In this document: positions 7,630-15,199 of the stretch, one piece after another
How the letters are laid out: each line of letters starts with the position of its first letter
How positions within the stretch are numbered: the stretch's first letter is position 1
DNA from: Cellvibrio sp. PSBB023
GTDB taxonomy: Bacteria > Pseudomonadota > Gammaproteobacteria > Pseudomonadales > Cellvibrionaceae
DNA: 64,000 nucleotides
NCBI RefSeq assembly: GCF_002007605.1
Contig: NZ_CP019799.1
Location: 3,202,001-3,266,000 of the forward strand
Direction: 5' to 3'
Program-made: the position numbers and the translations under genes
The notes under the pieces: generated by a model
What the model was told of the DNA's origin: nothing
What the model saw: only the letters and a program-made list of their open reading frames with translations
Databases searched by the model: none

Positions 7630-9735
7630 ATGGAATATATTATTTTGAAACAGTCTGATTATGTTTCTGAATATGTTAGTCAAGTGTCAGCCATTGCTGA
7701 TAGAAACAAAGAAGCTTTCGGATTTTTATCTTCCTCTGCATATGAACAAATGGCCTCAAAAGGTCAGTTATGGATAGCAATTAACAGCGATAAAGAGCTC
7801 AAAGGTTACTTAATGTTTGGCGGCACTATGCCCACCCTAAAAATATTTCAGCTTTACGCATGTAGATCCGTGAAAGGCAAAGGTGTTGGAAAACTGTTAC
7901 TTAATAATTTAAAAGATCACGCTAGAAGCAAGCATTATCATACGATATCAGCTAGAGTTGCTTCAGACTTACCTGCAAACAATTTTTGGGAAAAAACCGG
8001 CTTCATTATCCACAGACAAGTCAAAGGTGGCGAAACAACAAAGCGCATAATCAATATCAGAGGCTACTCACTGGAGGATAATGATCTATTCGGAGGTTTA
8101 GCAAAAGAAACTTTGGCCCCTACACCAAGCAGCCCAATGCTGAGTCGCCCTATATATGCCCTAGATGTAAATTTACTCCTTGATATTTATAAGGCGCGCC
8201 CAGGCTACAATAAAGTCATCAAGCTCATGCAAATTGGCCTACAGGGTGAATTTTCAATTTGCATTACACCCGAATTCAAAAAGGAACTGGAACGTCAAAC
8301 CATGAACTTTGCCGATGATCCTGTTCTTAGACTAGCTGAAATGTTTCCAGAATTAAAAATAGAAAACGACATATCGAGCATTACTATTGCCCTGCGAGAA
8401 ATAGTGTTTCCATGTAGATCTTCCACTAGAAAATTTATTCAAAACGATGAGTCCGATCTAATGCATTTAGCTTATTGCATCTCCGCTGGAGTAGGAGCAT
8501 TCGTTACAAGAGAGAAAGCATTGCTGAGAGCTAGCGATGACATTAAGGCTCAATACAATATTTCCATTCTATCTCCTGATGAGTTAATTCTCGACGATGG
8601 TGACATATTAGACATTTCCAAACCATTGAATGCAGATTTTTTCCTTGAAGCTTCATCAAACACACCAGAAGTTCGAAATTTTCTTCGAGACTTTTCAACT
8701 CCAGATCCTATAAACAAAAAACTATTCTCTAATTCTCCAATCGGAGACAATAGCGCTATTTATGAGGCCAGATTAGACAGTTGTCTTTTCGGGGTTTATT
8801 TCTTTCAAAAGCCAACAAAAAGTACCGGACTTGCATTGGCATGCTTATATATCGATGAAAACTCCCCAAAAGCAATTGCAGCTATCGATCATTTTCTAGA
8901 GAAATCTATGAGATATAGAAGTGGGTTTTCATACCGACTGAATTTATACATTGGAGAAGATCAGCATTTAACAAAAGAGACCTTAATAAAAAAGGGCTTC
9001 TTTAAATTCGAAGACCATTATGTAAAAATAATGTGCAATATTTTTTTACATAATAAGAATTGGAATAATTTTGCAAATGAAGTTAAATCTCTTTGTGGGT
9101 TCTCTATACCAAATAAGCTACCCACTAAAAAAGAGCTTTTAAATACTGGACTTTGTCTTACAGATTCAAAAGGCAAAGTTTTAACCTTATCATGGTTTGA
9201 TTTTGAAACTATGATTTCACCTAGATTTATATTTAACTCTGACAGAAATTGTATTCTTGTCCCCATCAGAGAAAATTATGCTAATGGGTTATTGGGCAAC
9301 CTAACGAATCAATTATCCTTACTAGACAGTCATGACAAGACACTTCTATTAGAAAAAGCTTATTTTCGCTCTTGTAGTAAAGCCTCTCTTTTCAAAAAAG
9401 GAGAACTTATAGCTTTTTATGTCTCGGGCAGTAAAAGCCTTCAAGAAATCATAGGAATTGCCCGTGTAACATACTCAGACTTAATATCCATTGACGATGC
9501 GGTAATAAAAGTTGATCGGCAAGGAGTACTATCTCGCCAGGAACTATGTAAAATAGCGAATAAATATGGCAAAATTCATGTATTTACATTCGATAATTTT
9601 CTAGAATTTGATTCTAGAATTTCTTTCGGATTAGCTAAAAAGTTAAAGCTTATTAGTAATGCCAATCTCGTATCCCCGGAAAAAATTGGCTCGGATAAAT
9701 TGAAGATTTTAATTAGAGAGGCATTCAATGAATGA
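7630..9735 (+). CDS. GNAT-PIN-(GNAT-like)-PUA/ASCH-like fusion protein
   Basis: A 701-aa multidomain protein. Residues 1-155 are a GNAT acetyltransferase (acetyl-CoA loop VKGKGVGKLLL, then NNFWEKTGF). Residues about 172-320 are a PIN nuclease: ALDVNLLLD (first Asp), TPEFKKEL, ESDLMHLAY and AFVTREKALL supply the spaced acidic residues. About 370-470 looks like a second, degenerate GNAT (LTKETLIKKGFFKFEDHYVK). About 590-660 is PUA/ASCH/EVE-like (GELIAFYVSGSKSLQEIIG). PIN domains cut RNA and GNATs can modify tRNA or proteins, so a toxin-like effector is an inference. The stop overlaps the start of the ASCH gene by 8 bases. AT-rich like its neighbours. Confidence 0.8.
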   Translation: MEYIILKQSDYVSEYVSQVSAIADRNKEAFGFLSSSAYEQMASKGQLWIAINSDKELKGYLMFGGTMPTLKIFQLYACRSVKGKGVGKLLLNNLKDHARSKHYHTISARVASDLPANNFWEKTGFIIHRQVKGGETTKRIINIRGYSLEDNDLFGGLAKETLAPTPSSPMLSRPIYALDVNLLLDIYKARPGYNKVIKLMQIGLQGEFSICITPEFKKELERQTMNFADDPVLRLAEMFPELKIENDISSITIALREIVFPCRSSTRKFIQNDESDLMHLAYCISAGVGAFVTREKALLRASDDIKAQYNISILSPDELILDDGDILDISKPLNADFFLEASSNTPEVRNFLRDFSTPDPINKKLFSNSPIGDNSAIYEARLDSCLFGVYFFQKPTKSTGLALACLYIDENSPKAIAAIDHFLEKSMRYRSGFSYRLNLYIGEDQHLTKETLIKKGFFKFEDHYVKIMCNIFLHNKNWNNFANEVKSLCGFSIPNKLPTKKELLNTGLCLTDSKGKVLTLSWFDFETMISPRFIFNSDRNCILVPIRENYANGLLGNLTNQLSLLDSHDKTLLLEKAYFRSCSKASLFKKGELIAFYVSGSKSLQEIIGIARVTYSDLISIDDAVIKVDRQGVLSRQELCKIANKYGKIHVFTFDNFLEFDSRISFGLAKKLKLISNANLVSPEKIGSDKLKILIREAFNE

Positions 9736-10147
9736 TGCAATTATTTCCATCAAACCTAAGCATGTTGAAAACATCTTATCAGGCTCCAAAACGGTCGAAC
9801 TTAGAACTAGAAGTATAAACTTGCCAGCCGGATCTCGATTGTGGGTTTATACAACTCTGCCCGTTGGGAAGGTTAGACTATCCATGGAGATTGAGTTTAT
9901 AGAGATATTGCCTCCAAAAGAAATATGGAAGAAACATGGAAAAAAAATATGCATATCAAAAAAAGAATTTGATGAATACACCAAAGATCGTGATGTTGTA
10001 TCTGCTATAGGCTTGAGAAATATATGCCCTCTAGATGAGGATATTTGTTTAGAGACTATGAGGGAGTACGAAGAAAACTTTCAACCACCACAATTTATTT
10101 CCAGACTTTATCCAGAAAGAGCGCTGTATGCCGCTTTTTATGCATAA
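9728..10147 (+). CDS. ASCH domain-containing protein
   Basis: A 139-aa protein that is essentially one ASCH domain: IISIKPKHVENILSGSKTVE with R26 (ELRTR) is the diagnostic start of the PUA-like ASCH fold, and the tail (RLYPERALYAAFYA) closes it. ASCH domains bind RNA or modified nucleotides. The gene overlaps the upstream GNAT-PIN-PUA gene by 8 bases and is probably translationally coupled to it. With a PIN nuclease upstream, it could be a regulator or antidote of that activity, or an RNA sensor; this is inference from the operon only. Confidence 0.85.
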   Translation: MNDAIISIKPKHVENILSGSKTVELRTRSINLPAGSRLWVYTTLPVGKVRLSMEIEFIEILPPKEIWKKHGKKICISKKEFDEYTKDRDVVSAIGLRNICPLDEDICLETMREYEENFQPPQFISRLYPERALYAAFYA

Positions 10148-10206
10148 TAAATTACACTTTATCCGCTTCATAAATACTGATAAGAATTATGTATTTTCTT
10201 CTTCAA

Positions 10207-10431
10207 CTACTCTTTAACAAAAATACTAGATTCCCCCTCAAATCTAACCTTGCCAGTAACAATAAACGTATCCCTAATCGCCTGAAGATTTTCAACACGC
10301 GCGCTAGGCACTCCATCAAAAGTCTCCATTCGCTTAATTGTTGAGGCTCCCACGCCGGATCTCTTCGCAAGGTCATCAATAGACCAACGGAGAAAAGCTC
10401 TTGCCATACGAATTTGGCCGGAAGTAATCAA
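10207..10431 (-). CDS. Small XRE-type helix-turn-helix regulator
   Basis: A 74-aa protein with a Cro/C1-type HTH (QIRMARAFLRWSIDDLAKR, then GVGASTIKRMETFDGVPSAR) followed by a short beta-like tail (VRFEGESSIFV). This form (opening with a glutamine-isoleucine-arginine-x-alanine-arginine stretch) is a widespread stand-alone regulator. It is convergent with the ASCH gene and divergent from the 78-aa protein at 10622; the region between them holds a promoter overlapped by an inverted repeat, so this regulator is a natural candidate for binding it. Confidence 0.85.
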   Translation of the reverse strand: MITSGQIRMARAFLRWSIDDLAKRSGVGASTIKRMETFDGVPSARVENLQAIRDTFIVTGKVRFEGESSIFVKE

Positions 10432-10506
10432 AGTTAACGCACTCCTGACTCTGGCCTTAAAGGCTCATTAACAGTACAAAATGGCTAACTTTATAAACCA
10501 AACAGC

Positions 10507-10534
10507 TTGATCCATCATTTAAGTGAGCTATAAT
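10507..10534 (+). promoter_or_regulatory. Sigma-70-like promoter for the 78-aa gene
   Basis: TTGATC (10507-10512) and a perfect TATAAT (10529-10534) are separated by 16 bases, about 90 bases upstream of the start at 10622. The -10 lies within the spacer of a 7-bp inverted repeat. Confidence 0.6.
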
Positions 10535-10542
10535 GGCTCACT
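10522..10542. promoter_or_regulatory. Inverted-repeat operator straddling the -10
   Basis: AGTGAGC (10522-10528) and GCTCACT (10536-10542) form a perfect 7-bp dyad with a 7-base spacer that contains the TATAAT box. A repressor bound here would block the promoter. A related half-site (GGCTCATT) occurs near 10459, toward the divergent XRE gene. Confidence 0.6.
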
Positions 10543-10621
10543 AATTGAACTTTTAAGCTCTGACCACCGCAACCCAACCACCAAAACCGGCCCACCGCCG
10601 CTCAATACAGAGGGAGCTTTT

Positions 10622-10858
10622 ATGGCATCACCACCGAACCGCGAAACCACAAAAGCGCTATTACTGCTTTACGACGACTTCACCGAATTTCAAAGCCAAT
10701 GCACATTCCTGTGCGATGCCGTGGTGGCATTGGCTATGTCGGAATTGGTGATGGATAAGTGGAGCGTGAACGGCCTGCATATGAATGCCGTGCAGGTTAA
10801 GCGGCGGGCGGAGGCATTGGGCGAGAAGTTGTCCACATTCCGAGAACAACTTGAATAA
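10622..10858 (+). CDS. Small XRE-associated protein, paralogue of the 13220 gene
   Basis: A 78-aa, probably all-helical protein of unknown function. The frame is open from 10523, but the ATG at 10622 has GAGGGAGC just upstream and gives a product that aligns with the 90-aa protein at 13220: both share an L-x-x-x-D-D-F-x-x-(F/L)-x-x-Q-C-x-x-L-C-(D/E) core and a C-terminal helix ending in E/K-rich residues. Each copy sits divergently next to an XRE regulator with a palindromic site between them. The two conserved cysteines are five to six residues apart. No database family comes to mind. Confidence 0.65.
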   Translation: MASPPNRETTKALLLLYDDFTEFQSQCTFLCDAVVALAMSELVMDKWSVNGLHMNAVQVKRRAEALGEKLSTFREQLE

Positions 10859-10973
10859 TGAGATATAGGAATTCTGAGATCTGCTATCTACTTACGTGCA
10901 AAAGGTAAATTTGCTACATATGATGCGCTTTGGCAGTACATCAGAAATTTAGGAACTTATCTGAGGAATTTAT

Positions 10974-11300
10974 ATGAGTGCGACAGGAAGATGGATCATT
11001 AAGTCAAAACATCTCAATCCAAATAATTTTTATGTAAAAGTTGATGGCTCTGATTTTTACACCGCTTATTGGGTAGCCAATACATCCAATAGCCAGCAAG
11101 CAATATCGCTAACGCTAGAAACAAGTGACGAACTTGACCTTGGACAAACCGAGATTCAGGAAACTATTGAATATTCCGGACAACAGATCTCAAACACCCC
11201 GGAAGTAGATGCTGCAATTCATGCCGCTATAGCAAAACATACGATATCAGGTGACGTTCAACTGGCGGTGTGGGTTTCATCTCAAGGAGGAAAGTGGTAA
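10974..11300 (+). CDS. Hypothetical protein, first gene of a coupled pair
   Basis: A 108-aa soluble protein I do not recognise (MSATGRWIIKSKHL start; ends SSQGGKW). GAGG precedes the ATG by about eight bases. Predicted beta-strands in the first 60 residues give way to a helix near DAAIHAAIAKHT. Its TAA stop overlaps the ATG of the next gene by one base (TAATG), with GGAGG just before, so the two are translationally coupled and likely act together. AT-rich like the rest of this accessory stretch. Confidence 0.6.
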   Translation: MSATGRWIIKSKHLNPNNFYVKVDGSDFYTAYWVANTSNSQQAISLTLETSDELDLGQTEIQETIEYSGQQISNTPEVDAAIHAAIAKHTISGDVQLAVWVSSQGGKW

Positions 11301-11965
11301 TGAGTGGAGCAACAGCATTGGCCGAGGGTGGCCGTAAGTTCAAGGTAGATGTTGATTTGATTTTTAATAATTTCAAATCAACAGATCGCAAATATATATT
11401 GCGTACAGTATTTGATGATTTAAGTATATGGAAAGCAAAATATGTGGAAGTCAACATATCTGCTTGCGGATCCAAAGCCAATAACCAAAATAAAGAGTAC
11501 GCCATTATTGACGGTGAAGTTTGGGCATTCAGAATAAATGCCACCAATTTCTCTGATATAGTGACCGCCATAAATATTGCCTGCAAATATTACAACGTCA
11601 CACCGGATATTTTTCTGAAGGACATTTATATTAAAAATATGAATGCTGAGCAGGAAAATGAAATGGGACTTGAAGCACTAATAAAAGCTAATAAGTCGCT
11701 ATATAAAGGCACATGCAACGCATTGCGCGAAGCTGCAAAATTATTGTCTTACAAAGGGCCGTTAAGGCTTCATATCTTTAGCAACAATAAAAATCCTAAA
11801 ATTCCACAAATAGATTTACACGAAGCCTTATCGCAAGGTGGAGCAAAAGAGATAGAAACTGATCCCTCTAAATATAAGTTTCCAGTAAGTAAGAACGACA
11901 ATACTCAACCTGCCGATCAAAAGCCTTTTATAACACATCATCACGTAGCAATTTTCGACATTTAG
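11300..11965 (+). CDS. Hypothetical protein, second gene of a coupled pair
   Basis: A 221-aa soluble protein without a recognised domain. The frame extends upstream to 11270, but the ATG at 11300 has GGAGG seven bases upstream and overlaps the previous stop by one base, so it is chosen. The middle (SDIVTAINIACKYY) is helical; the C-terminus (FITHHHVAIFDI) has three adjacent histidines. No membrane segments or signal peptide. It may belong to the same accessory insertion as the defence-like genes, but no function is proposed. Confidence 0.6.
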   Translation: MSGATALAEGGRKFKVDVDLIFNNFKSTDRKYILRTVFDDLSIWKAKYVEVNISACGSKANNQNKEYAIIDGEVWAFRINATNFSDIVTAINIACKYYNVTPDIFLKDIYIKNMNAEQENEMGLEALIKANKSLYKGTCNALREAAKLLSYKGPLRLHIFSNNKNPKIPQIDLHEALSQGGAKEIETDPSKYKFPVSKNDNTQPADQKPFITHHHVAIFDI

Positions 11966-12076
11966 TTATGTGAAGTTATTTTAGGCTTCGATTACTCAGG
12001 TATTTCCTGATGAATAGGAGGAGTGTTCACAAGAAGCTTTTGTATCAATAACTCGATCTTTTGCGTGGAGCTAAAT

Positions 12077-12415
12077 ATGGAAATTCTGGCTGTTTGGTTA
12101 ATTCATCATAAAGCATCTATGACGCTAGATTCGCCAATGAATCTTGATGGATCTGAATACATGGTAGGTATCGGTGTTGTACCGGCAACGAATATGCAAG
12201 AAGCACTGCAATTATTTGAAATGTATCTAAAAAAGCAGGACATGGCGGTGCTTGAATTATGGAAGTGCGAACAATATTTACCTAATAATTTTACCGAGGT
12301 GTCTCAAAAAAATAGTGGCATTAATGAAGCAGCGAAAGAGGCATTAGATACAAACAAAATTTTTTATGCCTGTGGAATTTCTTCTGAAGCATTGGATTGT
12401 GAGAATAAAGAATAA
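12077..12415 (+). CDS. Hypothetical protein
   Basis: A 112-aa protein that I do not recognise. The frame is open from 12023, but the ATG at 12077 is preceded by GGAG and gives a sensible start (MEILAVWLIHHKASM). The sequence alternates short strands with helices (MQEALQLFEMYLKKQD) and has an acidic C-terminus. Small immunity-like or partner proteins can look like this, but there is no positive evidence for that. Confidence 0.5.
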   Translation: MEILAVWLIHHKASMTLDSPMNLDGSEYMVGIGVVPATNMQEALQLFEMYLKKQDMAVLELWKCEQYLPNNFTEVSQKNSGINEAAKEALDTNKIFYACGISSEALDCENKE

Positions 12416-12612
12416 ACAGCTACGAATCATAAAATAAAGCGGCGTCACCTCAGTAACTACCGATGAAAACACAAAACACGTTTTCGATCAGGTGACAATT
12501 TGGGCAGCCTTGGGCCTGCCGCCCAATTACCTATTGGAATGCTGGCTAATTACTGGACAGGGTAATGGACTGGCTTGTCACATCGATAACAACGACCTAC
12601 ACACAAAAAGCG

Positions 12613-13011
12613 CTATTCCAAAAACGAATCCAGCAATTTCAGCATGGCGGTGCGTTGGCTTTGGGTGAGGCGCGGCCAAAAGTTTTGCAGGGAGTGAATT
12701 TCCTCTTCGATGACGTGACGCAAATAGTGCGAGGCGGGTTCTTTCACTAACAGGGGAATTGGGTGCTCCGATTCACAGTCCAGAAAAAACCAGGAAATGG
12801 GTACACCCAGGCATTGGGAGAGCAAATAAAGCTGGGAGGCGCTGAGTTTGTTTTCGCCATTTTCATAGCGGGAAATTTGCTGCTGGGTGGAGCCGATGGA
12901 TTCGGCAAGGGCACCGGCGCTGACGTCCGCTTGCATGCGGAGTTTTTTGAGGCGCTGGCCAATTTGGCGATCCAGTGCTGTGACGGCAGGTTTTGCCATG
13001 GGAGGTGTCAT
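12613..13011 (-). CDS. XRE family transcriptional regulator
   Basis: A 132-aa regulator. Residues about 12-70 are a Cro/C1 HTH (IGQRLKKLRMQADVSAGALA, then STQQQISRYENGENKLSASQ), followed by a C-terminal helical region (HYLRHVIEEEIHSLQNFW) likely for oligomerisation. This resembles the SinR/HipB-type regulators common in alpha- and gammaproteobacteria. Either ATG (13011 or 12999) could be the start; neither has a strong ribosome binding site. It is divergent from the 90-aa gene at 13220, with two palindromes between them, so autoregulation and control of that gene are likely. Confidence 0.85.
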   Translation of the reverse strand: MTPPMAKPAVTALDRQIGQRLKKLRMQADVSAGALAESIGSTQQQISRYENGENKLSASQLYLLSQCLGVPISWFFLDCESEHPIPLLVKEPASHYLRHVIEEEIHSLQNFWPRLTQSQRTAMLKLLDSFLE

Positions 13012-13106
13012 CCGAATACAGGTGAATCGGTTTAATTCACACGGTTGACGCCTATAGTAGTTATGGACTAATATCCGTTCATCAACATAACTATATTAAA
13101 ATGTAA

Positions 13107-13124
13107 CATTAAACACGTTTAATG
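13107..13124. promoter_or_regulatory. 18-bp palindromic operator candidate
   Basis: CATTAAACACGTTTAATG has 8-bp perfect arms (CATTAAAC/GTTTAATG) around a 2-base centre. It lies between the divergent XRE gene and the 90-aa gene, where an XRE dimer would be expected to bind. Confidence 0.6.
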
Positions 13125-13177
13125 ATGCCGTTTTGCGACTTGTCGGTCATATTTGGGGAATTTCAGGGGTTTGGTAT

Positions 13178-13192
13178 ACACGTTATACGTGT
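13178..13192. promoter_or_regulatory. Second inverted repeat near the 13220 gene
   Basis: ACACG-TTATA-CGTGT is a perfect 5-bp dyad with a 5-base AT-rich centre, ending about 27 bases upstream of the start at 13220, hence in the likely promoter or leader. It shares the ACACG core with the 18-bp palindrome about 70 bases upstream. Confidence 0.5.
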
Positions 13193-13219
13193 GACATTGC
13201 ATCAGGGAGGCTTCTGGCA

Positions 13220-13492
13220 ATGGTGCCCAGTAATAAGCAAGACCCGCCTGAAGGGTTGAACAAGGCCGGTGCATTGGCACCGCACACCAGCGAGCAGTGG
13301 CTCCGGCTGTGTGATGATTTTGCGAACCTGGACGGGCAGTGCGCACTGTTGTGCGAGCTACTCACGCATCTGAGCCGACGGGACACACCTCTGGAACCCG
13401 CCGGGCAACACGGTATAGATATGTTGGTGAGCCAGCTTCGGGAAGGCTCTCGTGCATTTAAGCAACAACTCTACAAGATGCGCGCCGATTGA
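13220..13492 (+). CDS. Small XRE-associated protein, paralogue of the 10622 gene
   Basis: A 90-aa mostly helical protein. The frame is open from 13133, but AGGGAGG is correctly spaced for the ATG at 13220 (MVPSNKQDPP). The core LCDDFANLDGQCALLCELL matches the paralogue at 10622 in the D-D-F, Q-C and L-C positions. A perfect hairpin plus T-run terminates it about 70 bases downstream. Function unknown; the repeated pairing with a divergent XRE regulator suggests a small regulatory or toxin-antitoxin-like module, but nothing in the sequence proves it. Confidence 0.7.
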   Translation: MVPSNKQDPPEGLNKAGALAPHTSEQWLRLCDDFANLDGQCALLCELLTHLSRRDTPLEPAGQHGIDMLVSQLREGSRAFKQQLYKMRAD

Positions 13493-13559
13493 TCATAGCT
13501 CGGCGCTATTCGGTAATGCGTATTACAAGAAGTCACATCACAGCAGGTGACTCCGCTTT

Positions 13560-13588
13560 AGTTGCATCGATCCGATGCAACTTTTTTT
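13560..13588 (+). terminator. Intrinsic terminator after the 90-aa gene
   Basis: A perfect 10-bp stem (AGTTGCATCG/CGATGCAACT) with a 3-base loop is followed by seven T residues. Confidence 0.85.
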
Positions 13589-13605
13589 ATGCGTGTTATT
13601 TCCCT

Positions 13606-13836
13606 TTAATCAAACAGGCGATTCAGCAAGCCGCGCAATTTTTGCAGGTGCTCTTCCAGAATTAACGAATAGTGATGGTAGTGCTTTTTGTGCATGTCGG
13701 AATCCTCCGCAGAATGCATTAACGCTTGCAATGCGGTTAGGGCTTGCAGCTTGTCCAGCTGTAAGTAGATTTCATCTTCCAGTGCGTAGTTGTTGAGAAA
13801 ATCCAGATTCAATTCTGCATCGTCCGCCTTTTTCAT
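13606..13836 (-). CDS. Small hypothetical helical protein
   Basis: A 76-aa protein with a good ribosome binding site (GGAGG, six bases before the ATG). It is acidic at the N-terminus and then helical with many leucines (LQLDKLQALTALQALMHS) and a histidine-rich stretch (HKKHYHHYS); the C-terminus (LRGLLNRLFD) is amphipathic. It lies between two XRE regulators, and its size and helical make-up resemble the small regulator-associated proteins nearby, though it lacks the D-D-F/Q-C core. Confidence 0.6.
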   Translation of the reverse strand: MKKADDAELNLDFLNNYALEDEIYLQLDKLQALTALQALMHSAEDSDMHKKHYHHYSLILEEHLQKLRGLLNRLFD

Positions 13837-13970
13837 AATGCCTCCATCTCACCTTATTTCAATTGGCTGATATCGATCACTCATTGATCACACCCGAAGT
13901 CTAACCTCGTTAAAGCCGAAGTTCAACTTCAATAAGATGCTTACCTCTCTACCGCTAAAAGGGCGCCCTT

Positions 13971-14180
13971 GTGCAACTCAAAAAACAATTCGGCAAACGT
14001 GTGCAGCAACTGCGCCAGGCCAGGAAAATTACCCAGGAGGAATTGGCCGAAAAGGTGGGCGTGAGCATTGAATCCATCAGCAATATTGAACGCGGCATTC
14101 ACGGCCCGAGTTTTGATAACCTGGAAAAAATTATTATCGCCCTGCAAGTTCCCGCGAAAAGTTTGTTTGAGTTTGAGTAG
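13971..14180 (+). CDS. Small XRE-type regulator
   Basis: A 69-aa single-domain Cro/C1 HTH (FGKRVQQLRQARKITQEELA, then GVSIESISNIERGIHGPSFD). The start is GTG at 13971 and there is only a weak upstream purine run. It faces away from the minus-strand 76-aa gene, leaving a 134-bp divergent promoter region. Target genes are unknown. Confidence 0.85.
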   Translation: MQLKKQFGKRVQQLRQARKITQEELAEKVGVSIESISNIERGIHGPSFDNLEKIIIALQVPAKSLFEFE

Positions 14181-14285
14181 TGCGGGCTGAATGGGAAAGC
14201 GATGCCACTTCACAACTCAAAAGCGCCCGTATTCCGTTAAACTTCGCACCGCCTACAAATCACTGTTTTTACTTTGGAATCCTGC

Positions 14286-15104
14286 ATGTTTGAACCCTCT
14301 AATACACCCGGCACCTTTGTTTTCGATATGGATGGCACCTTGCTCAATGAGCACCATGAATTGTCGTCGCTGACGGTTCAGGCGCTTCAGGCATTGCGCG
14401 AGCGCGGTCATCAGTTGGTGATTGCGACCGGGCGGCACTTTATGGATATTCAGGCGTACCTGAAGCAATTGGGTGGTGGTATTCCGACGATCACCTGTAA
14501 CGGGGCGATGATTCACAATGCTGCTGGAGAGTTGATTCAGCGCGCCTGTTTGCCGCTGGCGGTTAATGAAACCTTGCTGCCATTAGGTGAAGCACTAGGT
14601 GTGCACCTGAATATATATACGGATTCGGCGTGGTTGGTGAATGCGCCCTGTGAATCTATGTTAACGGCCCATGTGCGGTCGCAATTTTTTTATCGCCAGA
14701 TTGCTATGCAGGAAATGCTTGGCACATCGGCATTAAAAATTTTGTTCTATGGCGAGAATGCCGTTCTGCTACAACTGAAAGCGCACATACTGCAAGCTAC
14801 ACCGCTGCCTATCCATGCAACCTTTTCCGATGAGTACTATTTGGAAGTGATGCCGCAACATATTTCCAAGGGGGATGCATTAAAAACCCTGGCAGCACAT
14901 TTGCAATTGCCTCTCACTCACAGTATGGCTTTTGGTGATGGTTTTAACGATGTGGAAATGTTCAACACAGTGACTCACCCGGTGGTGATGGAAAATGCGA
15001 GCGATAAATTGAAACAATTATTTTCGCAGGCTCAGCGCGCGCAACCTAATCATAAGGATGGTGTAGCGCAGTTTTTGTTTGAGCATGTGTTGAAAGTGAT
15101 TTAA
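14286..15104 (+). CDS. Cof-type HAD-IIB family hydrolase
   Basis: A 272-aa haloacid dehalogenase-type phosphatase. Motif I is FVFDMDGTLL (nucleophile Asp), motif II is in LVIATGR, a lysine sits in HISKGDALK (motif III), and motif IV is AFGDGFNDVEMF. The C2B-type cap between motifs II and III fits the Cof/YidA branch, which dephosphorylates sugar phosphates and cofactor intermediates in the cytoplasm. The frame opens slightly upstream with a TTG, but the ATG at 14286 (MFEPSN) is the natural start. Exact substrate cannot be inferred. Confidence 0.88.
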   Translation: MFEPSNTPGTFVFDMDGTLLNEHHELSSLTVQALQALRERGHQLVIATGRHFMDIQAYLKQLGGGIPTITCNGAMIHNAAGELIQRACLPLAVNETLLPLGEALGVHLNIYTDSAWLVNAPCESMLTAHVRSQFFYRQIAMQEMLGTSALKILFYGENAVLLQLKAHILQATPLPIHATFSDEYYLEVMPQHISKGDALKTLAAHLQLPLTHSMAFGDGFNDVEMFNTVTHPVVMENASDKLKQLFSQAQRAQPNHKDGVAQFLFEHVLKVI

Positions 15105-15199
15105 TTGCGAACCCAATTGATGTTCAGATTATTGCTATTGAACAACCGATTGATAACAGGTCACACAGCTGCAGGTTGCATTACGCCCAAAGGATAATT

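Noticed and set aside
12435..12667. Open plus-strand frame with protein-like stretch (WAALGLPPNYLLECWLITGQ)
   Set aside because: No convincing start or ribosome binding site, and it overlaps the 3' end of the XRE gene on the other strand; could be a remnant but evidence is too thin.
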